Shown: positions 38,419 through 46,152 of the stretch, piece by piece | Position numbering within the stretch: position 1 is the stretch's first letter | Layout: each line of letters opens with the position of its first letter | Assembly: GCF_001412655.1 (NCBI RefSeq) | Contig: NZ_CP012996.1 | Coordinates: 1,364,001 to 1,428,000, forward strand | Direction: 5' to 3' | DNA length: 64,000 nt | DNA from: Pedobacter sp. PACM 27299 | GTDB lineage: Bacteria > Bacteroidota > Bacteroidia > Sphingobacteriales > Sphingobacteriaceae | The notes under the pieces: model-generated | Told to the model about the DNA's origin: nothing | Seen by the model: the letters and a program-made list of their open reading frames with translations, nothing else | Database searches by the model: none | Position numbers and translations under genes: made by a program

Positions 38419-39183
38419 TTGAAGGTTACATTTTTAGGCACAGGTACTTCCCAGGGGATTCCAGTTATCACTTGTAATTGTGCGGTTTGTCAGTCGGCAG
38501 ACCATAAAAATAAGCGGTTAAGGGTTTCTGTACTGTTGGAAATGGGAGATAAGACGATCGTTATTGATAGCGGGCCTGATTTCCGTTACCAGATGCTGCG
38601 CGCAAATGTAAAAGACCTGGATGCGATCTTATATACACATGAACATAAAGACCATGTGGCGGGTTTAGATGACATCAGGCCTTTTAATTACCTGCTGAAA
38701 AAGAACATCGACATCTACGCAACCACTAGAGTTCAGGATGCTTTAAAAAGAGAGTTCTCCTATATTTTTGCAGATACGCATTATCCAGGCTTGCCTCAGA
38801 TAGAGCTGCATACGATTACAGATCAACCTTTTGAAATTGGTCATACAACAGTGATTCCATTAAATATCATGCATTATAAGCTGCCAATTTTGGGCTTCCG
38901 GATTCATGATTTTACGTACATTACTGATGCGAAAACGATTTCTGAAGAAACAATAGCAAAAGTAAAGGGTACAAAGATTTTGGTGATCAATGCATTACAG
39001 CATGAAGAGCATATTTCTCATTTTACACTAAAGGAAGCAGTCGCTTTTGCGCAAAAGATAGGGGCAGAAATGACCTATCTAACTCATATCAGTCATAATT
39101 TAGGCTTGCATGAGGAGGTAGAACGCGAATTACCAGGAAATATTAAATTAGCTTACGATGGTTTAAGTTTATTCTCCGAATAA
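38419..39183 (+). CDS. MBL-fold metallo-hydrolase (PhnP-like)
   Basis: 254 residues of the metallo-beta-lactamase fold. The metal motif is 'THEHKDHVAG' near residues 75-84, with further ligands 'LNIMHYK', 'ITDAKT' and 'LTHISHNLG'. An N-terminal 'CNCAVCQSADHKNKR' segment resembles the structural zinc site of PhnP phosphodiesterases. The start is TTG at 38419: the family opens 'MKVTFLGTGTSQG' exactly here, and no in-frame ATG lies near. Likely a cyclic phosphodiesterase; the substrate is unknown. Confidence 0.88.
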   Translation: MKVTFLGTGTSQGIPVITCNCAVCQSADHKNKRLRVSVLLEMGDKTIVIDSGPDFRYQMLRANVKDLDAILYTHEHKDHVAGLDDIRPFNYLLKKNIDIYATTRVQDALKREFSYIFADTHYPGLPQIELHTITDQPFEIGHTTVIPLNIMHYKLPILGFRIHDFTYITDAKTISEETIAKVKGTKILVINALQHEEHISHFTLKEAVAFAQKIGAEMTYLTHISHNLGLHEEVERELPGNIKLAYDGLSLFSE

Positions 39184-39186
39184 ATA

Positions 39187-39194
39187 TATATTTG
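39187..39194 (+). promoter_or_regulatory. -7 promoter element of tRNA-Leu(GAG)
   Basis: TATATTTG, a TAnnTTTG match, ends 10 bp before the mature tRNA. Confidence 0.65.
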
Positions 39195-39204
39195 CGATAG
39201 AAAT

Positions 39205-39288
39205 ACCCAGGTGGCGAAATTGGCAGACGCACCACCTTGAGGGGGTGGCGCTTGAAAAGGCGTGGCAGTTCGAATCTGCTTCTGGGTA
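39205..39288 (+). tRNA. tRNA-Leu (anticodon GAG)
   Basis: 84-nt class II tRNA. The acceptor ACCCAGG pairs with TCTGGGT and the discriminator is A 39288. Anticodon stem CCACC/GGTGG surrounds loop TTGAGGG, giving anticodon GAG. There is a long variable arm and T-loop TTCGAAT. CCA is not encoded. It forms the left border of the accessory region that follows. Confidence 0.96.
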
Positions 39289-39315
39289 CTAACCAGATTC
39301 ATGGTTAATTTTTTG

Positions 39316-39344
39316 AAGGGTTGCTCGTTAAAAAAGCAGCCCTT
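39316..39344 (+). terminator. Terminator of tRNA-Leu(GAG)
   Basis: AAGGGTTGCT pairs with AGCAGCCCTT (one wobble) around an A-rich loop, followed by TCTTGTT. Confidence 0.7.
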
Positions 39345-39480
39345 TCTTGTTGACTTTCAATAGGTTATCGTGGAAGGTTCTGTCTAGATATTTTGTTCTA
39401 AATGAACCCTGCCCCCATAGCAGACTATCTTTGAACAAACCTTGCACTAAAGTATGCTTTTGAGTCACATTTGCCTTATC

Positions 39481-39765
39481 CTATAAACGGAAAAGATTCT
39501 CAAGTCTAGGCAATAAACGCTCAACCAATCGTTTTTCAAGTTGAAGCTTTTTGAACCATGTGTTATAGGTAGATGTTTCAATTTCATCATTTATCATTCT
39601 TTCTTCCAACTTATAAATTTTGTTGTTGATCTCTTGAAGTTCCTTTAGTTTTAGACCATGACGCTCATTTTTCATTTTAATGGGTTCTTTCAGCATCACT
39701 TTTGAAGCCTCAATGATAAAACGTTCTGACCCGATAGCTATCGGGTGACAAAAAATATAAATCAC
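39481..39765 (-). pseudogene. Serine-recombinase C-terminal fragment
   Basis: 94 codons. The helical, charged stretch 'LEERMINDEIETSTYNTWFKKLQLEK' (quoted in parts: LEERMINDEIETSTY, then NTWFKKLQLEK) resembles the coiled-coil C-terminus of large Bacteroidota serine recombinases, whose catalytic N-domain is absent. The N-terminal 10 codons run through an 18-bp palindrome and are probably not original. Between it and the P450 gene a second short frame (MQFKIIAQIEKLGQG..., about 39793-39870, minus) may be another scrap. This is most likely debris of an element that entered next to tRNA-Leu. Confidence 0.5.
39729..39746. repeat. 18-bp perfect palindrome
   Basis: ACCCGATAGCTATCGGGT is its own reverse complement. 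I saw it once in this window. Its core, CCCGATAGCTATCGGG, is of the kind found as dispersed repeats in Bacteroidota genomes (recollection, not checked). Confidence 0.85.
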
Positions 39766-39969
39766 AAAACTATTAAGTGCTTAAGTCTAAATAGTTAAGG
39801 GGTCTGTTTTTTTGAATTCTAAACCTTGTCCAAGTTTTTCTATTTGGGCAATAATTTTAAACTGCATATTATTTCGGTTCACCCTCGACTCGCTCAAGTC
39901 TTAAGCGCAGCGTGATTTGTGCATTCAAAATCTGGAACAAGACAGGTATTCGGTGGTTGAGGCATAGGA

Positions 39970-41139
39970 TTAGGGCAGTTTGAGGAGTACAATCATATTT
40001 TGGATACCTTGGAATCCAAATTCCTCTCTATGATTGATGTTCTTTACTTTAATGGATGCCTTGTACTCTGTTAGATAGTTATCTAAGCTCTTATAAAATT
40101 CCATAACAATGGTAATGCTCCAGTTTCTGCCAGGGCAGCTGTGTTGGCCAATTCCAAAGGAAAAATTTTTCAAATTTGGTATACTTTGTATTTCGGCTAC
40201 ATCTCTTTTCGGCGTGTTTGAGTTCGCCGCTCCAATCATTAGTGAAACTTTGTCTCCATACTGAAAATCCAATTCAGGAAAATGAGTGATAGGATTGATT
40301 ACTTTCCTGTTGCAGACTTGAAAGGGTGAATAAAGTTTAATGAGATCAAGCAGTTTTTCTTGCTGAATTTTGATGTTTTGTTGTTGTTTTAGCGCAGCGT
40401 AATCAATTACCACCCTTCCACATAGGGCAATCAACGCATCAACTACATCTAAAAAAGGTAGAAGGCCGACTGCGAGACCAAGTTTGCCTGTTTTAGCCAG
40501 TTGACTTAAAAAACCCTGCTTAGTTAATTTTTGTTCACGAGTTAAACGTTCGATTATTGTTGACCATTCGTCTAATGCATTGTGTTTGGTAGTTGGATTA
40601 TCTACCTGTCCGCGGCCATGTAATAGCTGCAGTATAGGATTTATCAAATGGTAAGCATTCTGAAATGCTGTAACCTTCATACCAGCAATTTCGCAGAGCA
40701 TATGAACCACATAAGGATTAATCACCTGTTTTATAAGGTCAAATTCTTTGATTGAAGTTCCTATCGCGTTCGCCATATCAAAATATTTGTAGGACAGCTC
40801 CATACGCTTTGGAAAACAAGCTATGAATTTTTCTCTCCAAAATTGGTGTTCAGCACCGCTCATATACATTAACCAGTTTTGATAGAAAAAATTGATCGAA
40901 TCTGGAGTTCCTTGGCCAATTAATAACTTTTTTAGGTTCTGTCGATTGGAATCTAGGCTAGGTTCATGAAACAATTGGGTAATTAAATTTGGAGAATTGA
41001 TCAGCCAATGCCTGTCTTCCTCGATTAAGAAGGCATCACCAGTCTCATTCAGTTTTCTGTAAAATAATGCCCTGTCATGATTTGCGAGCAAAAGTGCTAA
41101 TCTTGGTAGTTTATGAACTTTTACGGGTGTTGTTGACAT
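39970..41139 (-). CDS. Divergent cytochrome P450, last gene of the peptide-modification operon
   Basis: 389 residues. The haem-binding motif is perfect: FGIGQHSCPG at 328-337 with Cys 335 as the thiolate ligand, and the C-helix His 98-x3-Arg 102 is present. Two other hallmarks are missing. The K-helix ExxR reads D265-L-I-K268, and the I-helix region (about 222-240, 'GLLPFLDVVDALIALC') lacks the AGxxT oxygen-activating site. It may therefore bind haem but do unusual chemistry. The start overlaps the end of the asparagine-synthetase-like gene by 19 bp, so it belongs to the operon. The likely role, by inference, is oxidation of the modified peptide. No ferredoxin gene is nearby. Confidence 0.85.
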   Translation of the reverse strand: MSTTPVKVHKLPRLALLLANHDRALFYRKLNETGDAFLIEEDRHWLINSPNLITQLFHEPSLDSNRQNLKKLLIGQGTPDSINFFYQNWLMYMSGAEHQFWREKFIACFPKRMELSYKYFDMANAIGTSIKEFDLIKQVINPYVVHMLCEIAGMKVTAFQNAYHLINPILQLLHGRGQVDNPTTKHNALDEWSTIIERLTREQKLTKQGFLSQLAKTGKLGLAVGLLPFLDVVDALIALCGRVVIDYAALKQQQNIKIQQEKLLDLIKLYSPFQVCNRKVINPITHFPELDFQYGDKVSLMIGAANSNTPKRDVAEIQSIPNLKNFSFGIGQHSCPGRNWSITIVMEFYKSLDNYLTEYKASIKVKNINHREEFGFQGIQNMIVLLKLP

Positions 41140-42803
41140 ACTAGCGGTTCTTTATCATAACTCAAAGAAGTGTATTGGTAATGGATTTTAGCAGATTTAC
41201 AGGTTTTGTAAAGGATAGTAGGAAGCGCAGCAACTTGGATAATCGTTCTGGCAAGGATCTCCCTCAATTCCTTTGCTAGCGTTTCTGGAAGAAGTGCTAT
41301 TTTTTTTAAATTATTTTCGCATTGCTCCCTGAAATATGATGGAATTTGAGGTTGAAGACAGGAAAAATCCTGATTACAAATTTCCAGTAGGAGGTTATCG
41401 GAAAAAATACCGCAGGGAACGAACAGTCCCTGTTTTGATCTATACTGATCTGAGCCGATCGGAAGGAGATCTTTTAAAGGTTTTTTTGGTATGCTGAGTT
41501 CACCTGGATCATTAACCTGGAATGCTACTAAATCTAAAAAAGGCAACCTTGCTTCCAGCTGGTTGACTAAAGAAGTGCAATCGGTATGGAGCAGGGTCAG
41601 ATGTTGAGGTAATCTAGTCCAACGATCAAACTTTAACCAGTCTGATGGAGCCATTGAATTTGTAAATGGTTCAAAAAAGGAAGCGGTCTGATCCAGTTTA
41701 ATGTGGGAAAGTTTCTTTGCTATTTCAAAGGAGTGCTTATGTCTTTTTAATACGGGATGGCCCATTGATTTCTTATAATAATGCGGATATCCGCAGAAAA
41801 TCTCATCTGCACCTTCACCACTAAGTACATTTTCTATCCCATCTTTTCTCATTTCTTCCATTAAAATGCTCATCGCAACGGTAGAAAGTGTAGAAAATGG
41901 CCGGTCTATGTAGTTCCATAATTTCTTTAGATGATCCAGTAAGTTCATTTCGTTTATCAAAACTGTTCTCTGATTTTTTTCTGGTTCTTCTGGTTTTTGC
42001 ACAATGGTGTAACACGGGATCTCAGGAGCTACTAGTTTGATCAGTGAAGAATCTACACCTCCGCTGAATGCCAAAGCCGTTTTTCCAGGTTCATAACGAT
42101 TGTGGACTGCGGTAGCTAGTTGATCTAAAATAGAGGTATCGCCGAGATGCTTAATAACGTTGCTAGAAGACCTAGTGGAGTGGAGGTTATTATCAAAAAA
42201 TATGATCTCACCAGGTTGTACTGAATAAACGCCTTCAAATGCGTTTGCCGAAGGGGTAACTCCGAATTCAAATACATGCTGTATACTCAGCCAATCAGGA
42301 ACCTGCCCTGTGTTAGTTATTAAGGAAACGGCTTTTGCAGATGACGCGAAGGATACTTGGTTATGGTTATGGGAATAAAATAAAGGTTTGGTCCCCATGA
42401 TATCCCGAGCTAAAATTAACTCATTCCGTTCTTGGTCGTAAAGCGCCAACGCGAATTCGCCATCGATCATTTTAATCACCTCGATTTTGTCTTGGCTGCT
42501 GGACAGGATCAATGCCAAAGCCTCTGTATCAGAAAGATTTCCTTCAAAACAGACTTTGTCACTATTTACCAGTCTTTTTAATTCATGTATATTGTAAATT
42601 TCACCGTTAAATGAAAGAACGTATCGCTTATTAACGACCACGGGTTGGGGGCGGAGACGGTCACCGGATCTTGCTAACCTAGCGGATAGCATGCTACAAT
42701 GATCGGATTGCCAAGCCCCGTATACATTTCCTCTCCAACTAGTCGCGTTCCAGGCTTGTAGCAAATTATGCTGATAATTAATTGCTCCGACAAAACCACA
42801 CAT
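41121..42803 (-). CDS. Asparagine-synthetase-like amidotransferase of the peptide-modification operon
   Basis: 560 residues with both AsnB domains. The class II glutaminase has the N-terminal nucleophile Cys 2 (MCGFVGA) and 'FNGEIYN' at 65-71. The synthetase has the pyrophosphate loop SGGVDSS at 247-253 and 'LSGEGADEIFCGYP' at 328-340. Where AsnB has RGPD this protein has 'WRGNVYG'. In peptide clusters such enzymes activate a carboxylate by adenylation and attach an amine or close a ring. With an intact glutaminase half, amidation of an Asp, Glu or C-terminal carboxylate is the simplest guess. Its ATG coincides with the HIT stop (1-bp overlap). Confidence 0.88.
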   Translation of the reverse strand: MCGFVGAINYQHNLLQAWNATSWRGNVYGAWQSDHCSMLSARLARSGDRLRPQPVVVNKRYVLSFNGEIYNIHELKRLVNSDKVCFEGNLSDTEALALILSSSQDKIEVIKMIDGEFALALYDQERNELILARDIMGTKPLFYSHNHNQVSFASSAKAVSLITNTGQVPDWLSIQHVFEFGVTPSANAFEGVYSVQPGEIIFFDNNLHSTRSSSNVIKHLGDTSILDQLATAVHNRYEPGKTALAFSGGVDSSLIKLVAPEIPCYTIVQKPEEPEKNQRTVLINEMNLLDHLKKLWNYIDRPFSTLSTVAMSILMEEMRKDGIENVLSGEGADEIFCGYPHYYKKSMGHPVLKRHKHSFEIAKKLSHIKLDQTASFFEPFTNSMAPSDWLKFDRWTRLPQHLTLLHTDCTSLVNQLEARLPFLDLVAFQVNDPGELSIPKKPLKDLLPIGSDQYRSKQGLFVPCGIFSDNLLLEICNQDFSCLQPQIPSYFREQCENNLKKIALLPETLAKELREILARTIIQVAALPTILYKTCKSAKIHYQYTSLSYDKEPLVCQQHP

Positions 42804-43336
42804 TATTTTACCTTGGATGTTTTTAAAAGTTTGAAAATTCTGTTCATTTCGTCATCGCTTGCGCGGGGGCCGTCATGAGACGAAATGTAGCCAGGGTAAG
42901 TTTCAAACGTTACCGCAAGACTACTGTTAATCGGCTTCCATTCTCCTTCTGGAATACCAAAAAGAGGTATTAGTTTAATGTGTGCATGATTTACGCCCAT
43001 ACCTTCAGCAATTAGTGCAGTCCTTTTGGTACTTAATTTTGCATTAAGTATTTTGGAAACCTCTTTGCCAGCGCTTATTAAACTAAATAGTTTATCTTGT
43101 GGTAGTTGAAGTACGTCACTGTCAAGATGCAGTTTTGTGGCTACTACGGTAAAGCCTGGAGTATTCGGGAATGGGGTTAGGAATGCGAGATGATCCTCAT
43201 CTTCCCAAATTGTCCAGCTAAAAATTTCTCGGCTTGCAATTTTACAAAAAAGGCAGTCCTCTTGTTCCATCAGGTTTTTGATTTTAATGCCATGGCCATT
43301 TGTTAACTTCCCAAATTCGTTCTCCATGTCCCTCAA
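42803..43336 (-). CDS. HIT (histidine triad) family protein, candidate immunity or processing hydrolase
   Basis: 177 residues. A zinc-type 'CLFCKI' (Cys 28, Cys 31) precedes the HIT fold. The triad motif reads H117-A-H119-I-K121, so the catalytic middle His is kept but the third His is Lys. HIT enzymes hydrolyse nucleoside phosphoramidates, and HIT proteins are known to give resistance to microcin C-like peptide-nucleotides by cutting their N-P bond. Position directly after the ThiF gene (3-bp gap) suggests self-immunity or control of the intermediate. Start codons at 43336, 43327 or Met 23 are all possible; I chose the first because it follows the upstream stop closely. Confidence 0.82.
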   Translation of the reverse strand: MRDMENEFGKLTNGHGIKIKNLMEQEDCLFCKIASREIFSWTIWEDEDHLAFLTPFPNTPGFTVVATKLHLDSDVLQLPQDKLFSLISAGKEVSKILNAKLSTKRTALIAEGMGVNHAHIKLIPLFGIPEGEWKPINSSLAVTFETYPGYISSHDGPRASDDEMNRIFKLLKTSKVK

Positions 43337-43339
43337 CTA

Positions 43340-44227
43340 TTAATCCCCCATCAACAGTAGCAGATAGGAGGATGCCGCCCCCGCGATCTCTACATTGGTA
43401 GGGCCGAAACTTGGCGCAATCTTCTGAGGTAAAGGTAAGATATCACGTTCATCAGTCATACGTTCTTGAGAAGATAAAGATAGGATAGCCTCTGACATGA
43501 AGTAACCCGCACCTATGAACTTTTTGTTATGTTTTTCTGAAAATATTCGAGCCTTACGAAGGAGGCCGATTGGCTCATCTGCAGTGAACAACACGGCATC
43601 GACTGATGCAATAATCGTTTCCAAATTGTTATCAGTGATTTTTTCCTTATGTACACTTATATTTAATTCTGGATAGCGCTCGTGAAGATTTTCTTTTAGA
43701 ACTTCAACCTTGGATCTGCCTATATCTTTCAAGGTCCAAAAATATTGACGGTTAAAATTACTTTTCTCAATCTGATCATGGTCTGCGAGGACGATCGATT
43801 TGATGCCTCCACCGGCGAGAATTTGAGCGGACAAAGATCCGATTCCTCCGCAACCAACTACGGCAATTGAACACGCTTCGATTTTGGCGTAAAATTGCAT
43901 AATTTGGTCGCAGTCGTCAGCAATGCAGCATAAATAAGCTGCAGTTCTGCTGGTCTCATCGGTAAGTAATTTTTCCTGAACAAATAATATTGAGACTTCG
44001 TCACCTGTTAATATGGCATTGACAGCAATTAAGCTGGTGAGGAAGTCTGCTGATTCATTCGGATTTATTGTTGCGGTACCCCTTGGGCCGGTGACTTGTA
44101 TTTTGTTCGTGGTGTCAAAAAAAGACAATTGAACTGCTGGATTTAGGATTGCAGCGGCTTTTTGCTCTTTGAGAATGACATGTTTATCTAAGCGGTAAGG
44201 TTCAGGTAGCTGTGGGAATTTCCTCAT
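43340..44227 (-). CDS. ThiF/MccB-like adenylating enzyme
   Basis: 295 residues of the E1/ThiF family. The C-terminal adenylation domain has GCGGIGS at 125-131, the acidic 'LADHD' at 147-151, NFNRQ at 157-161 and DIGRSK at 168-173. These are the ATP-binding and Arg-finger elements of ThiF, MoeB and MccB. No CxxC zinc pair of MoeB/ThiF type is visible. The N-terminal 110 residues have no ThiF counterpart and match in size the peptide-binding domain of MccB, the enzyme that adenylates the C-terminal Asn of the microcin C peptide. It follows the precursor gene after a hairpin. Substrate assignment is inference. Confidence 0.82.
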   Translation of the reverse strand: MRKFPQLPEPYRLDKHVILKEQKAAAILNPAVQLSFFDTTNKIQVTGPRGTATINPNESADFLTSLIAVNAILTGDEVSILFVQEKLLTDETSRTAAYLCCIADDCDQIMQFYAKIEACSIAVVGCGGIGSLSAQILAGGGIKSIVLADHDQIEKSNFNRQYFWTLKDIGRSKVEVLKENLHERYPELNISVHKEKITDNNLETIIASVDAVLFTADEPIGLLRKARIFSEKHNKKFIGAGYFMSEAILSLSSQERMTDERDILPLPQKIAPSFGPTNVEIAGAASSYLLLLMGD

Positions 44228-44239
44228 GACGAAAGTATG

Positions 44240-44272
44240 AATGAAAAGACCTGCATCGCAGGTCTTTTCATT
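44240..44272 (-). terminator. Attenuator-like hairpin between peptide and ThiF genes
   Basis: Two perfect 15-bp arms (AATGAAAAGACCTGC and its complement) enclose a three-base loop, and the 3' arm ends in TTTTCATT on the minus strand. Such partial terminators keep precursor mRNA in excess of enzyme mRNA; microcin C operons have one at the same place. Confidence 0.7.
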
Positions 44273-44279
44273 GTTGTGA

Positions 44280-44441
44280 TTAGTTAACTGAAGCGTTGGC
44301 TTTTAAATAGCCGGCTAGTTTTTCAATCTCAATGGATTCGATCCTTGAGACAATCTCTTCTCCAAATACAGTTGAGAGCTGGGCAATTTGCTCGGCAGTC
44401 AAAACGATTTGTACTTTCTCTTCGTTTTCTTTTTGAGGCAT
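44280..44441 (-). CDS. Candidate RiPP precursor peptide with C-terminal Asn
   Basis: 53 codons. The first 43 residues are charged and helix-forming ('LTAEQIAQLSTVFGEEI', 'SRIESIEIEKL') and look like a leader. The end, KANASVN, is small, polar and finishes in Asn, the residue that MccB converts in microcin C (MRTGNAN). I chose ATG 44441 (MPQKENEEK) over the in-frame start 13 codons upstream, since the latter adds only a hydrophobic stretch unlike a leader. No Cys is present. Context is the strongest evidence: it is the first gene of a five-gene operon with a ThiF enzyme and is set off by a hairpin. No similarity search was possible. Confidence 0.65.
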   Translation of the reverse strand: MPQKENEEKVQIVLTAEQIAQLSTVFGEEIVSRIESIEIEKLAGYLKANASVN

Positions 44442-44789
44442 AATTAAGATATTTAAGTTTATAATATGAAAATAACACATTTATTTGATAAAAACAAAAA
44501 AAATAAGTTGTTACTCGCTGATTATTAATAAGGTATGGTTTTTTTTGGGTCTATTCGAATATTTTAGTAAGCATCTTGTTTTCTTAAAATACCTATACTC
44601 AACCATGCTTCCCAAAATATCTGGTCGGTTATCAATAAAATTTGATAATTTGGATCCCTTTTTTATTTGCTGGTGAGATATGTATCAGAACCTCAGACAG
44701 TTTTTTGTTTTGTTGTTATGGTGAGTTTGTATACTAGTGTATCAGATCTCACTAAAACTGATCTGAACGCTAAATTAATCTCGAAACTC
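44442..44789. other. Divergent regulatory spacer, no gene seen
   Basis: About 350 bp, very AT-rich, between the minus-strand peptide operon and the plus-strand disrupted gene. It must hold the operon promoter, but I see no clear TAnnTTTG on the minus strand. A dyad TCAGATC-N11-GATCTGA (44742-44766) could be an operator. A 63-codon frame at 44485-44676 has no coding look. Confidence 0.5.
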
Positions 44790-45933
44790 ATGAACCAACA
44801 AATAACATTAAAAAAATGCTGTATGCTTACCGCATTTTTCATGCTGAGCAGTTATTGCTTTGCCCAAACTGAAACAAAAGCACGTGTGCGTATCCCGGAA
44901 AATGAAAAGTTATCAAAATGGTCAAGGCGGCCGATTGTGACGAAACTTTCCCTCAAGGGGGCGAACTCAAAACTGAGTATATAAAAAAGAATAAGGAAGT
45001 AACCTACACGTCCAGTACCGTGGATAAACCTGCTGTCTCTAAGACCGTTAAAATTGAAAAAACTATTGAAAAGCCAATGCATCCCAATCTAGTGGACGGG
45101 CAAATATTAGGGCTGATGAAAAAGATCCTTCCATACTTCATGTTAATTACTGGCTTGCCAGCGCTGTGGTAGTGAAGAAGGGTACCAACATCATCAACAT
45201 CAAACGGGTGCTAGAATGCAGCGGAACTTATACAGAAACAAGGTTGCCCATCCAGACGCTTACGAATAATACCACTTATCATCTTGCTAAAGTAATGGCT
45301 GCTGACCTTGTAGCTATACAACTCGCTAAATGGTATGTGAATGCGGATGAGATTATAGAGGTGTTAGATAAGCAGGGCAAAATCGTATATTATCTTATTG
45401 ACCGGTACGACAGGGATGCTGACTACCAAATTAAACTTGAAAATCGGGGCTTTGTGTCTTTTACTAAAAAAAGCTTGGAGTATGGGCCGGTTGTGATTCC
45501 TATCAAGTATCGTTTATCGAGAGAAAGAGGCGCGATCAAAGTGAAGGATGAATTTACCACTGACTTGAACCTTGGGGTATACGGTGCCTACAGGTTTAGG
45601 AAGTATGGGGTACGTTATCTGACTGGTGAAACCTTAAAAGAGGTGCCGTCGGTTTCATTTAGTATTGCTGGGTTCATTAACCTTGGGACTGTCACACTAG
45701 ATTCCCTATCCACTACCTTAGGCACAGCACCCTTAAAAGGTGAAGAAGAGGAAACAATTGGAGTGTTTTCTTCTGGTTTGGGAACGATGTTGTCCTTGGG
45801 AGATCTTCAAGTAGGACTTTATTCTGGTATTGACTTTGGTTTTGGCCAAAATGCCAAAAACTGGAATTATAACAATAGACTTTGGCTTGGTTTCGGGGTA
45901 ACATACAACGTGAATCGGTTTTGGAAAAAGTAG
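44790..45933 (+). pseudogene. Frame-shifted gene for an exported, possibly outer-membrane protein
   Basis: Three consecutive reading frames read as one protein of about 380 residues. The first has a good signal peptide (MNQQITLKKCC..., cleavage after SYCFA). The second joins at about 44905-44915 (an A-run) and continues 'CDETFPQGGELKTEYIKKNK'. The third joins between 45070 and 45112, where frame 1 is open upstream of its first ATG ('ADEKDPSILHVNYWLASAVV'). The last 250 residues are intact and end in beta-strand-like repeats ('VGLYSGIDFGFGQNAKNW'). I recognise no family. Two frame changes make decay, or sequencing errors, more likely than programmed shifting. Confidence 0.6.
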
Positions 45934-46152
45934 TAGTACTAAAGGCACTTCTTAGCGAAGATCTTAAAAGTGCTCAACGTTAAATTTATCTCCCTACATG
46001 ATACCTTAAATTTAAACTTCTTTATTACTTATTGTTAAAAATATAGAATTAACAGATAATTAATTTTCAAGTTTTTGTTAACTTGCTTGTGCGACTAATG
46101 TTAGCGTAAAAAAAAACATATAAATAGCTCATCTTAATTATCTCCTCTCGAT

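Noticed and set aside
39970..44441. Lasso peptide cluster, because of the asparagine-synthetase-like gene
   Set aside because: There is no transglutaminase-like leader peptidase, and the peptide tail has no Gly/Ala followed at 7-9 residues by Asp/Glu for ring closure. A ThiF enzyme and a HIT protein are not lasso components.
44485..44676. 63-codon frame between the peptide operon and the broken gene
   Set aside because: It is Phe/Leu-rich by AT composition, has no signal peptide logic or start site, and lies in the regulatory spacer.
45070..45084. Frame 1 of the broken gene encodes KANAS, like the precursor tail KANASVN
   Set aside because: It is on the other strand, codes in a different context with no flanking similarity, and five residues can match by chance.
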